Shown piece by piece: positions 34,582 to 45,290 of a stretch of 58,343 bases of DNA (the stretch's first letter is position 1; each line of letters begins with the position of its first letter). The position numbers and the translations under genes are program-made. Where the stretch lies: positions 1 through 58,343 of the forward strand of contig PYST01000250.1 in the NCBI GenBank assembly GCA_003049485.1, read 5' to 3'. The stretch is from Ophioceras dolichostomum. Its lineage: Eukaryota; Ascomycota; Sordariomycetes; Magnaporthales; Ophioceraceae. The notes below the pieces were generated by a model. It saw nothing but the letters and a program-made list of their open reading frames with translations, was not told the origin of the DNA and did not search any database.

Positions 34582-35886
34582 AAACGAAGCGACTCGGACG
34601 AAGGCGGATGGCCCGAGGCACCACCGAGTACGGCCTCCGACACTAGCTAGGTACTCATGTGATGCCAGCCTACCTACCAGATGGAAGGACAGTTTAGAGG
34701 TGGATTGGCAGGAGGTACTAAGGTTCCGAAACTGCCTCCCGTCGCCTGGGCCGCTGGGGGAAGGACACCATCAAGAGGCGATATCCGCGTCCTGCCAGAG
34801 TCACTGATGGCTTGATAGGCCTACTTGTCCACGATGGGAAAGGAAGTGCCCCGGAGAAAAGAGACAGGAATCAGAAAAACAACCGAAAAAAGGAGAAACC
34901 TGGAAACGGAGTGGGAAGGGGAGAGTGACGATGATGAGTGCGACGATGGATGGGAGGTGCTCTAGGGAGAGGAAGAACATGGCTATCGGAGCGGTTGGGT
35001 ACGAACGGGCTCTTCAGTTCGTTGGGCTTGTCCTCATCCATGGATAGACAGTGGGTTTGCAAGGCTATGGGCAGGCGAGCTTCTTTCTTATCTCCCCGTC
35101 CCCGTCTATTATCTTTCGCGAGAGTTAGCGAGAGTACTTGAGACAAGCGCGGCTCCTTGTTATGCCCGTTTTCTCTCTACCTTAGCTTAGATAAAACAGC
35201 GCAGCCAATCTATAGATATCCCATGAGCCTACTTATACCGTCCTTCCTTTTCCGTGTTAACCGTGGTGTTGTATGCTCCAGTAAAGCACTCACTCGGCTG
35301 TTGATGATTCGCCTTGTTCGCTCGGGTATCTATCTGGGAGTAGAGTGACAAGGATGTGCGAGCTGTACAATGAAGCGGCGAGTCTGACCAGGGCGTTTCC
35401 TCAATAGCGCCTAGGAGGGGGACATTCAGGTGTGCGTTCATTGCTGAAGGAGCCGCGGGCACTAGTTTGGCCATTGGTATCGAGTCTTCATCGTTCACTT
35501 CATGAATCAACGGCTGCATTCTCGCTGCAAAGAGGAAGTCGAGGTGGACAAGTGCTAGGATCTAAGCATCTTTAATTGAAACGAGCACAACAGGCTATCT
35601 AGTGCGCTTGTGCTCCCCACGGCTCGAATACATACTCGATCCTCCTTTGCTTTCAGAGATATAGTTGATGTAATGAAGAGATATGTGGAATGGAAAGAAA
35701 AGAAGTTGATTACCTCTTCAAGACTGGGGGTATCCTTAAAATCATCACGCTTCGTTTATTAGTACACACGATTGAACCGTCCGCCATACACCCCAGCTGC
35801 ATACACCATCACTCTCGGGATCATCTCTCTCTTCCATTAGCCCCCCTTCCTCCTCCTTCTCCTTCTCCTAATCATCATCATCACGA
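34582..35886. other. Intergenic between convergent genes
   Basis: About 1.3 kb between the Mkt1 stop and the lectin-like stop. A TAGCTAGGTACTC motif near 34645 belongs to the dispersed ACCTAGGT family. A CTC/TTC-rich run lies near 35835-35890. No gene seen. Confidence 0.5.
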
Positions 35887-37794
35887 CTAAGGCACCTCAG
35901 CCAAAACGCTAACACCGCTCCCTCCCCACCCACCACCAGCAGTCCACGTCCTCCAAACGATCTGCGTCCCATTCCCATACGCGAAGACATGCATCCTTCC
36001 CTCCTGGTCGCTCACTGCCTTCGGCGGCCCGCTTATGCCCCTAGCCACCACCTCCCACCCTTCCGTCGGAGTCCACGTGCCGGAGTCGGAAGAGGCGCTG
36101 GGGAAGACGATGGCGCGGTGGAGGAGCGCGTTGGAGGATTTGCCCCAGGCGAAGACGTCGATGCGCGTCGACGTCCAGGAGATGGCGTCCGGCTCGGCGA
36201 GGATCTCGTCGTCTGAGGGGGAGATGGGCGTCCATGATGATGGTCCCGTCGAGACGGACGGCAGCATCCACAGCCTCCCGTCGCCGCCGCGCGCGAAGAT
36301 GGCGAGCTTGTCGGGTGCGCGGACCACGGCTGTTACGGGGGAGGTGACGAACCCGCCGAGGGAGGCCAGGTGTGAGAAAGAGGTGGTGTTGAGCGTCGCC
36401 CAAGAGCCGGAATCCCATGTTCCGTGTAAGAGGTGGCGCGTTGTGCTGTCGACGACGAATACGTCTGCGCGGGGGGAGGTCGCTGTGCTGGTGCCGTGGG
36501 GGGTGTATGCCACTGCGCGGGGCGGGATGGAGGGCAGTAGAGATGGCGAGGAGAGGAGCGTGGCGGCGCTCCAGCGCGGGGAGGCGAAGTGCATGTGCGC
36601 CAGTTTCGAGCCGCCTGCTAGCACGAACAGGTCCATCGCGTCTGTGTTACCAGGAGCGTGCGCGATCAGGAAGGGTGAGGACGAGGCGCCCGACACGCCG
36701 TTGCCGACGGCCTGCCAGGTGTCGGGGTCGTTACGTCCGGACCAGAGCATGCTCTCGTTGTGGCCTTTTAGCTTCATGGAGCCGTCCGGGGACTCGAGGA
36801 TGAGCAGCTCTGTGTGGTTCTGCGACGCGTCGGGCCGGGACTGGACGGAGACGAATGGCGTGAGGGACACGTCGACTTTGCCGCCGACTACCTCCATCGA
36901 GAGCTGGGCGGGGAGGAGGTCTGGAGTGGTGGCGTTGGAGTTGCGGTATTTGCGGTAGACGGATCGGGCCTTGTTGGAGGTCGCGGCGAAGACCTCGAGG
37001 TGGGGACTGCCCCAGGATATGGCGGTCGGGTAGAGGTAGGGGGAGACGGAGGTGGATGTGCCGGTCATGGCTGCTGGGTTGGCGGTTGGGGAGGGGGAGT
37101 TTGAGGAGCTGTGCGAGGTGTATGTTAGCCAGTGTAACCCTTAGATAGGCAAGGTAATGTACGGGGATCTCTGGAGAGGGACGAAAAGAGAGGTGAAGTC
37201 GTTCAGGCACACATACCCATCACTCGTTGCGTCGCCACCAGTGTTCCCGTTCTTGCCAGAGTCGGCAGAGCCAGGGCTCTTGTTCAGTTGCGTGCCCAGG
37301 ACGCCGCCCAGGACGGCACCGATGATCACCACAGCCGCCACGGCACCGACGATGATGAACAGCTTTTTCCTGCTCTTCTTTGCCTGCACCATAGGAGGCG
37401 GCATTGTGCGCAGCGCGCCCGCTCCGCCGGCTACCTCGTGGGCCTCATGGTCTGGGCTGACGGTCTGCGTCGGCGGTGTGCGTTGCTCGTCCCATTTTGC
37501 CCCGACGATCTCTGGAGAGCTAGCGTCGTTCGTTGCGGTGGCTGTCAAGGTTGGTGGTGGTTGTGATGTCTCAATGGCACTTGGTATCAAGCCCTCGCTA
37601 GCGGGCGTCCGTATTGCCGTCTGTGGTTGTTGTTGGCTTGTGGCTTGAGACTGGGGCTGAGGACTCGCGATCTGAGGCCACTCCCCTTGGTCTGGCGCAA
37701 CCTGTAGACCGGGGGCGTGCTCTTCAAATCGTGGTTGGAGGCCCTCATGGTCTTCCTGCACCGGAGGCTTGCGGTCTTGAGGGAAGCCGTACAT
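35887..37794 (-). CDS. Membrane-anchored PLL/fucose-lectin-like beta-propeller
   Basis: Two exons (37794-37217, 37108-35887) with a 108-bp intron (GTATGT, GGCTAAC branch, CACAG) give 599 aa. Residues 1-140 are Gln/Pro-rich and hydrophilic; KKSRKK precedes one membrane segment at about 145-168 (Ala/Val/Ile/Gly-rich). A Ser/Gly/Asn linker follows, then a domain of about 390 residues made of repeats with a hydrophobic-VFA-x-G-x-x-x-x-L-x-x pattern: HLEVFAATSNKARSVY, ADVFVVDSTTRHLLHGTW, LAIFARGGDGRLWMLP, IDVFAWGKSSNALLHRA and MHVFAYGNGTQIVWRTW. This is the blade pattern of PLL-type or fucose-binding lectin propellers. The topology suggests a type II membrane protein with the propeller outside the cell or in the lumen. 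Sugar-binding residues cannot be confirmed, and no enzyme motif is seen. Confidence 0.72.
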
Positions 37795-38704
37795 GGCGAT
37801 GACATATTATGATCCTCTTTCCTCTGGCTCTCATATGTAGCATGCTTAAAGGGGGACGATGTGAATTTCGACGACTGTTGCGTCTCGATATCACAACCTT
37901 TTTTTTGCTTTTTGTCCCGCCTGTTCGCGTCCCCTCCCTCCTGATTCCTTCTTAATGCTTCCTGTCAGGTCCTTCCCGCATCGGGGAGGATCGAGTTTAG
38001 CGGTCCCAGCCACTGATGATGCGCGCCTGGGCATCTCGAGCCCCTGGTTCGAATCAGAACAGTGGTTTGGATTGGTCCCTTCAGCTATTTGTGGAAAACA
38101 GTCGGGCCTTTTGGGTCTTGGAGGCCGGCTACCGTACCCCCGGGCCGGGCTGGGATTGCGTGTGATTCGGATTCGGAACCCCTGATTGAACCCAAACCGG
38201 AGCAAAACTCTGCTGTCTCGAGCAGGCTCGCACGCCTTTTCTGAAAGCTCCAGAGGCTTGCCGAGGCCTCGTTTTGAGGCTAACGCTCGCCTGACGCCTC
38301 TCCCGAAGGATTAGGGTTGGTCAGCCCTACGAGGACGTGGGGTCCTGAGATACGCCATGGATCGCGACTTCATCCGCGTAACGCTTCGTCGATGCAGGAG
38401 CGTTCCATTCTTACCTACGAAGCAGGTACCGACGGACTTTGTGTGTGCTGGGGTAATTTGACGATGGAAATATATGTCTGTGGTTCTGGTGGTGGTGTCG
38501 ACCTGATAGCCCTGATGAATAGAACGAGGGCGTTGATCATCATCAGGCTGCACCGCTCCGTTTCATCTTGCGTATTGTCTGTTTGTATGTGTTGGCTACG
38601 CTTTATTCTAGCTGTTTTCTAGATCTCACTTATAGGCATGTCTCGGATGTGCTATTGCTGTTCCAGTTGTACCGCGGAGAATTTGATTCCCTTTGTCACC
38701 GGAC
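37795..38704. other. Intergenic, lectin-like gene promoter
   Basis: About 0.9 kb. A B-box-like GGTTCGAATC near 38044-38053 has no matching tRNA fold around it. GC-rich blocks of near-repeated GGCTTGCCGAGGCCTC type lie near 38250-38290. No gene seen. Confidence 0.5.
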
Positions 38705-40629
38705 CTACTCGGTCTTCTTGTTCATCCTTGGCAGGCAAAGCCACAGAGCGAAGAGCACACCGAGCAGACCCAGGATGATGGGCTGCAGCACGGTGACGCC
38801 CTTGGCCTGAGCGACGGCTCCAACAGCGAAGGGCAAGATCGCGGCGCCCGATCCGCCAAACGCGGCCGCGAACCCTATGGCAGAAACGTGCAGATGCTTC
38901 GGGAGCAGCCGCGTGGCCACGACGATGGCGCCGGGAAAGAGCGGGCCGAGGAAGAACCCCGTCAGACCGACGGCGACGGCCGAGACGTAAAACTGCGGCA
39001 CAAGCCAGAACAGCATGTGCATCCCGATGGTGATGGGCAGGTAGATGGATATGGCCAGCTTCTCGCCGATGCGGGGGGTCACAAACCCCAGGACGACCCT
39101 CCCCACCATCAGCCCCAGCCAGAAGCCCATGGCGGTCATGCCAGACTCGAAGTCGCCGGCCTGCCGCATGCGGATCATGAAGGTGACGATCCAGCCGCCG
39201 ATGGCGACCTCGACGCCGACGTAGGCGAGGAGGAAGAGCGAGACGAGCCAGGTGACGCGGGCTTTGGGGCGCTTGAAGAGTGCTTCGCGTAGTCCGCCTT
39301 TCGAGGGTGAGTCGTCGTCGGATGAGGTGTTGGTGTTGGTGGGGTTGGAGTGCGCGGTTGAGTCGCGGTACGCTTTGCTGTCCGCGCGCCAGAAGGCCGC
39401 GACGGAGGTTATTAGCTCGAGCCCGGCCATGCCGATCTGCCTTTGTGGTCAGTCACGACGATGGTAGAGAAGGCGTAGCGTACGCACTCGGCAGCGAGGG
39501 ATGGAGGGCTGGTAAGGGTGGCCGGCTAGGTGGTGTGAAAGGTACTAGGAAGAAGTGCCAGAAATGAGAGAGAAAAAGGAAACACGTACCATCACGTAGT
39601 AGAAGGTATACCACGGTAGCCCCGCCCTAGCCGTCATGGTAGTGGCGACCAGCGGGCTGACCACGGCGCCGAGGCCGTAGAAGCCGTGCAGGAAGCCCAG
39701 GACCTCGTTCGCGCGGTTCATGCTGCCGATCCAGGCGTTCCAGGCCGCATCGGCGAGGCCGTTGCCGAACCCGGCGATGGAGAAGGCGACGACCAAGGCC
39801 GGGTACGGCGGGTGCGCGGCCGTGATGGCGTAGGCAGCCAGGTGGCAGAGGGGGGAGATGAAGGCCACGCCGCGCTGGCCCGCCCAGAGGTGCACGCGGT
39901 TGTTGAGCACCGCCGAGAGGGTGTAGCCCACGAAGGGGGAGAGGAAGACGAGCGAGACGATGACGAAGTTTAGGTCGTAGTAGCGTTCGAGCTGGTGTGA
40001 CGGAGAGGGAAGTCAGAGTTAGGCTAGTTAGGCCGGTGGATAGGTCGGAAGATTGAGTATTGATGCCCGCTGCCTGAGGTGGATGGGCAGATATGGCTAG
40101 TCGTGAGTTCTGGGCCTTTGAAGCGAAAAGAACAGCAGGCGATTTCTTACAGAGGGTATCAAGGCCTGAGGTCTCGAGGATGGTCAGCTTCTCTTCCTCA
40201 CGGGTGTTACTCACTGGTGTCACTGGACTATGATGGATGGTTTGAGGCAAACGAACGTACACCGTAGGCCGCGTCGTTTGCACCCATCACAATGAACGAC
40301 CAGAACGTGGCCGCGACGCGAGGGGCGTTGCTGCGCGGGTAGTTCCAGCTGTGCTGGACCTCCGCGACTGCTGGTGTCGGGCCTGGAGGTTCTTGTCCTT
40401 CAGCGCCTCGAGCCGTCCACTCGCTGTCTAGCTGTGGAGAGTCTGACGAGCCGCCATCCCCGAGGCGAATTCCCTTGCCCCATCCTTTCTGCTGCTCCGA
40501 GGGGGGATGGGAATGGCTGAAAGAAGGTACCGCCGCTGAAGGTCCGATTGGGTCAAGCTCTATGGCAGTCGTGGTCACAGAGCTGCTGGCGGGCTGGGTC
40601 ATGGTCGTTGTCGCGGTCGCTGTCGCCAT
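38705..40629 (-). CDS. MFS transporter (BSC6/FucP-like), with microexon
   Basis: Four exons (40629-40261, 40165-40151, 39991-39590, 39436-38705) give 505 aa. The second exon is only 15 nt (codes ALIPS), framed by CTCAG and GTAAGA; it supplies the residues between MGANDAAYG and LERYYDLNF that the family needs (NDAxYGALIPxLE). Other introns are 95, 159 and 153 bp, all phase 0. The first about 100 residues are polar and disordered. About 12 membrane segments follow, split by a Ser/Asp-rich loop (SNPTNTNTSSDDDSPSKGG). The first half has GFGNGLADAAWNAWIG and GFLHGFYGLGAVVSPLVAT; the second has GFWLGLMVGRVVLGFVTPRIG. This pattern fits the fungal BSC6-like/fucose-permease branch of the major facilitator family. 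Plasma membrane is likely; the substrate is unknown. Confidence 0.87.
40151..40165 (-). other. 15-nt microexon of the MFS transporter
   Basis: The 15 bases sit between a CAG acceptor and a GTAAGA donor, in phase 0, and code for ALIPS. Without them the transmembrane-1 to loop junction would lose five conserved residues, although the frame would stay open. Confidence 0.8.
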
Positions 40630-41344
40630 ATTGGGTGCCTACCTGGTTCAGTGATGATGAGGTCGGTGATGTGATTCTGAAGTCTGAAATGAAGACGAAG
40701 CCGTCATATATCTCTCTCTCGCGTTGGCCATTTATTTAGTCGTCGGGGACAGCTCGAGTCAGATCGGTCGGAACCACCCAAGCTGCCGTCGCGGGGATCC
40801 GGCCCGGTTAACCCCTCGAACGGCCTCTTGGCGCCCCGTTGTCGGAATCCCATGACGTAACTGTAATGCTCCTTCGTCGGGGCGTGGGTGAACTTCGGGA
40901 GTTCTTCCTTTCTACCAAGTGTTTAACATCCTCGATCGTGAAACCGGCATGGAGTTGCGTACAACGTATCCGCACTATCACAATGAGTTAGTACCTCGTC
41001 ACGCGATTTTTCTGCTTTATTGCTTTATGCGTTCATCAGATCTCGCAAGCAAGCACACACCTGTAAGCTACTCTCAAGAATATCTCGACCTTCTGCCATA
41101 CCCGGCGTCACACCTCGTATCTCCGTGCGCCCCTCCACGTCCCGACCTTTGTTCGTGTGTCCTTGGGCTGGCTGTGTGCGGTGGTTCTACGCGCCTAGTA
41201 CCTAGGTATCGTTCCCACTCTTCCTTTCCCAAATAGGTAGCTCCGCCGTATCCATCCTATGGCTGCTGAGCATTGACATCTCTCCACACATTGTGGCTAC
41301 AATGCCTATCAGATGGGTCATCAGCTGCAGCCAACTCGTTTTGT
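40630..41344. other. Intergenic
   Basis: About 0.7 kb upstream of the MFS gene and downstream of the F-box-type gene. CCTAGTACCTAGGTAT near 41193-41209 belongs to the dispersed ACCTAGGT family. No gene seen. Confidence 0.5.
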
Positions 41345-42624
41345 CTAGCAACACCCTCCTTCGCGACAGAGGCGACTCCAACGCCTCTCATCCGTTAGGG
41401 CCATAATGCGCCCTGGATTTCGGTAGAAGTTTGTACATCCTTCGGTCCTGCACCAGTACAACCCAAAGCCCTCGTCATCCTCCGTAAGCCGGTACGAGTC
41501 CGGGTCAACCGCAAGGATCCAGCCCAGAGAGCATTTAGGGATGATGGAGTCCCCAATCCCTTCGTACTTCTGCCCTTTAACACAGCAGGGGAGCAGCCGC
41601 CTGGTATACGTCACGCGGGCACCTCCGGGCCAGTCTGCTTGTTCGGGTCGAAACAGGCGAGCTCGAGCGGCGGGTCTGACGCGCCGGCCGTGGGATGATG
41701 AATCGCGCGGTGCTCTTCCTAAGAGCCGCTAGCCGTGCCCGGAGTTCCCGCGCCGTGATGCGGGGATAGCTTTCGAAAGATATAAGCGCCGTCCAGTTCA
41801 GCGTTATGAAGCCGCCGTCGTCTACCAACATTGCTGGCTGCTGCTGCTGATACTGCCCGTCACGAGGAGAAGAGCTGGCGCTGGCGCTGCTTGCGCGTTT
41901 CTGCACTACGCTTGTGCTTGTGCCCAGCGCCTTCGTGAGGGCAAGTGCGGACTTTCGTCGGATACTCTTGGTATGACAGGAGAGAATTGCCGACCGCAAT
42001 GACTGTCTTGACATCGTCGAACGTAATGGCCTCGTGGCTGCAGAGCCGGACGTGGCCTTCGTGGCAGATACACCGCCGCATATGCGGAGGCAGTCGACGT
42101 TGAGCCGCGGAGAACAAATATCCTGGATGGTCTACCTTGCAAGAGGAGCAGTGGAGGTACTTCGCGGCTCTTTTCTTTCGTTCGATATAGTCGGGCCGAG
42201 CGGCGGCTGCAGTACAGACACTGCATTTCAAGCGGCCGGCTCGGGCTGGTGCACGCAAGAGATGATGTACGTCCGGAGGCGGCAGCCACGGCATACGCTT
42301 CAGAGCGTCGCCCCTATTTCTGAGCTCCGTGGGGATCGGGCACATGTAGCTCCCAGAGCTGACGCGCAGGAAGGATCGACACGAGTGCTTGAGGCTCAGA
42401 CGATCCTGTGGGGGCACAAGATGGTAGATTAACCCGAGGACGTTGTCGGGTAGGCGGTACAGGGGAGCCTGGTGTGGATTTCGAAGCGCAGCTACGACCA
42501 AGACGTCCGCGGTGTCTGGGGCGGCCGATGCGCCCTTGGCACAAGGAGAGTAAGGAGGAGGAGGATGGGAAGGGGGCCTGATATTTCCCCTTTGCCGGGA
42601 ATGACGGCTGAATCTGTGGCCCAT
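41345..42624 (-). pseudogene. F-box-type protein gene, frameshifted
   Basis: The frame opens at the ATG at 42624 and runs 254 codons: a Pro-rich N-terminus, an F-box-like helix set (LYRLPDNVLGLIYHLVPPQD, then LSLKHSCRSFLRVS), and Cys pairs CSVC and CSSC followed by HPGYLFSAAQR and CICHEGHVRLCSHEAITFDD, a pattern I know from fungal F-box proteins. It hits a stop near 41865, while the expected continuation lies in a second frame (FITLNWTALISFE). The C-terminal part, with VTYTRRLLPCC and WCRTEGCTNFYR, is in a third frame. In between, GASDPPLELACFDPNKQTG lies in the first frame again. Two to three indels are needed and no intron with sound signals fixes them. Probably a decaying gene; sequencing error is the alternative. 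Intact relatives would be SCF ubiquitin-ligase adaptors, which is inference. Confidence 0.6.
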
Positions 42625-43552
42625 CTTGAAGGGCTGAGGTGAAGAATATCAGGTAGGCACAGGTGCCAAGTGAGGAAAATGTGGGACGCGAGAGATAGAC
42701 GAGAGGGATATGAAAGGCAGACGACGGGCGAGACGAAAGTCCCTACTAACTACCTCAAGTACAAGTTTATAGCCAGGTAGGGGGAGTGCCATGGGTCAGG
42801 TGCACAAACTTCGAAGCTAGACTGACAACATCTGCTTGATCGTCAGCTGTCAGCTCAGAAATGCAAGCCCGTTGCGTCTGTCCAGCTTAGAGTTTCTATT
42901 TGACACTGACACGCACCATAACCTGGTCTGGGATAGGTGAGGCTCCCTGCCCGACTAATGTCTTCTAACCACCGAATGATCTTCGCGGCTACTAGTCTAT
43001 CACATCAGAGGACAGACCGAACGTTTTATGTATGAAGGATTGAATATTGAGTATGCTTAAAAGCCATAACACGTCGCTGTACATAGAACATCTCTCACTC
43101 CATCCTCGGCCCGGAGCCTTGAGCGCCACTTCAAACATAAAGCTCGATACTTTCCTTTCTCCTGCTGTGTGCCCGTCTCCGGCCTGATTAGGGGATCAAG
43201 GAAGCTAGGAATAGTTGACATAGTTGACACTGCACATGGGAGTTGGGGGTTACTTCATCCACAGAAGCAAGACAGAAAGCCAGTTGCGGATGACTGCCGC
43301 AAATCACCAATGCGAATGTATTAAATAATTACTGAACAATTTTCATACTTGTATCCCTCCTCTCGCAGTAAACCTTGCCAGTATGCCCATTCCGGACCCG
43401 AGTGACTCCATGATAAGAAGTGAGATTGTGAGAGAAAAAACCACCAAAGTCACGCCGTACACGCTCGTCGTGTTCCTGAGTTGTCCGAGTCCATCCAGTC
43501 TCGCCTCCGAGTCGCTCCGACCCATCATCATCCACCATCTGTCCTTTAGCCT
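42625..43552. other. Intergenic
   Basis: About 0.9 kb with AT-rich patches near 43020-43080 and 43310-43340. It holds the promoter side of the F-box-type gene and the 3' flank of the two-repeat gene. No gene seen. Confidence 0.5.
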
Positions 43553-44440
43553 TTAGGCTTTCTTCCCGTGTGAGGCGTGCGTCCCTAAGACGGTCCGCAC
43601 CGCGACCGTGTAGTTCCCGCCAGCGTTGGTCACGGCGTGGGCGAAGACGTCCTCTCCGAACGGCCACTCGTCGCGCAGCTCCTCGCTGCCGCGCTCGTCG
43701 TACTGGGCGTAGTCGGCGCGGCGCACGTCGCTGCCGAGCAGGCACGAGCGCGCGGCGGAGATAGCGTCGGCGCGCTTGAGGTAGACGCCCTCGATCTCGG
43801 AGCTCCGGCTGCGGTCTTTGCTCTCGTTGTCGTACTCGACCTTGGTCTGGATGACGTAGTGCAGGGGCCCCGCCCCCGGCGGCAGCGCGATCTCGGCCGG
43901 GTCCTCGTTGCTGCAGTTGAGGTTCTCCTCGTTGGGCGTCGTCACGATGCTGACCAGGAAGTCGTGCGGGCCGGTGCGCACGGCGTGCGCGATGACGCCG
44001 TCGCCGTACGGCCAGACCTTGGCGTCCGGCTCCTCTGCGGCGTCTTTGGGCGGCTTGGTCTCGTATAGCTCGAAGTCGGACGGGAAGTAGCCCAGGCCCT
44101 CCAGCGCCTTGGCCGAGAACTCCTTGGCGGCCTGGAGGTCGGCGTGCGTGCCCAGCGGCAGGACGGTGGAGATAGGCATGGCAGGGTCTTGAGAGCCGTC
44201 TGCCACGGTGAGGATGGTGTGGTAGAGGGAGGTTGGGATGTCGTATTTTGGCTCGTTGAGCGGACCCATTGTGAGTGTTGAGACTAGGTCTTTTACTGAG
44301 GTGTGTTTGGTTTGATGTTGTTGACTGCGATGTGTTTGTTTCGATGTTGTTGACTGAGGTGTGTTTCGTTTGATGTTCACTGCGGTGTCGGTGACAGGGC
44401 TGGAGGATTGTTCGCGGGCGACTTCGCCTAAATATTTCAT
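43553..44440 (-). CDS. Unrecognised protein made of two related domains
   Basis: 295 aa from the ATG at 44440; an internal ATG at 44269 would give 238 aa and is perhaps the real start, since the first 57 residues are encoded partly by a 29-bp tandem repeat and look non-globular. The rest consists of two similar halves. The first has LYHTILTVADGSQ, then HADLQAAKEFSAKALEGLGY and VWPYGDGVIAHAVRTG. The second has LHYVIQTKVEYDNES, then RADAISAARSCLLGSDV and EWPFGEDVFAHAVTNAGG. The shared motif is W-P-Y/F-G-E/D-x-V-x-A-H-A-V near the end of each half. No signal peptide, membrane segment or catalytic motif is visible. I do not recognise the family. A small cytosolic alpha/beta fold arisen by internal duplication is the simplest reading. 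Confidence 0.75.
   Translation of the reverse strand: MKYLGEVAREQSSSPVTDTAVNIKRNTPQSTTSKQTHRSQQHQTKHTSVKDLVSTLTMGPLNEPKYDIPTSLYHTILTVADGSQDPAMPISTVLPLGTHADLQAAKEFSAKALEGLGYFPSDFELYETKPPKDAAEEPDAKVWPYGDGVIAHAVRTGPHDFLVSIVTTPNEENLNCSNEDPAEIALPPGAGPLHYVIQTKVEYDNESKDRSRSSEIEGVYLKRADAISAARSCLLGSDVRRADYAQYDERGSEELRDEWPFGEDVFAHAVTNAGGNYTVAVRTVLGTHASHGKKA
44292..44390. repeat. Minisatellite, about three 29-bp units
   Basis: Units of the type ACTGAGGTGTGTTTGGTTTG plus ATGTTGTTG follow each other on the plus strand, two of 29 bp and a shorter third, with a few substitutions. They overlap the 5' end of the two-repeat gene and code for Thr/Ser/Gln/His-rich residues on the minus strand if translated. Confidence 0.75.
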
Positions 44441-45290
44441 TCCCCTTCACATGGTGCGCTCCAACGAATGCAGATTCCGATCAGGGACCGAGAGCTCGAC
44501 TCGAGCCTTCTGGTTCTGGCACAGGAACGTGTCATAATGGCATCATGTCAAACTTTGCTGCGAGTGCGCAACCACAACTTTTTGGAGATGGTGGAAAGTC
44601 GGGTCACGCCATATTTCCGTGTTCGTCAGTTTGGAAGGGACGAATGGTGCTCCAAGTCACGCCCTTACTTAGGAGCATGATTGATTTGAAGCATGGAAAC
44701 TGCCCAGGAGCCTGCTTCCCCAATCACAGGACCAAGAAAATTCGCCGCGCTGCGAATGCGGGGTGATCAACGATCATGTTATTGGAAATGGTTGAGCCGA
44801 AAAGCGGAAGCTCATCATGATCAGCTGACATCAACAATAGACCTGGGCCGCTCCAGGTGGTCAATCGCCGATACTAGGTGTGCCGCTAAGATCGTGTTAT
44901 GTAATCAGTTGATGACATTGTGCAGGTTGGTGGGGTGAAGCAACCTCAAGATCGAGGGAGCTCCTACTCTCCTCGGGATTTGGACCCCAGTTCCAGTCAG
45001 TGACAGAGGATCGAATGTGAGCAGCCGGAGGGTCGCCGGAAGATCGAGTTGCGGACGGGAATCCACTACGCTCCGTACCTGTAGTCGAGAAATGAGTGGA
45101 TCCCGGGATGTCGCCGACTGTGCATCTGTCATCGTCACCCCATCAAATCATCTGTTTCGCAAAGGCCGGAGAGCTTCATTACTAATAATTCATCGGGCAA
45201 AATCGCGCCGCGTGGGAAGATGGCGATACATAAGAATGATGGTTGTCTGTTGGACCACCAGGTACTGGAGTTAGGTAGTGGTCTGCCTCA
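44441..45290. other. Intergenic, divergent promoter region
   Basis: About 0.85 kb between the starts of the minus-strand two-repeat gene and the plus-strand reductase-rhodanese gene. Both promoters lie here. No other gene seen. Confidence 0.55.

Noticed and set aside
38040..38056. B-box-like GGTTCGAATC
   Set aside because: No matching A-box at the right distance and no cloverleaf can be drawn.
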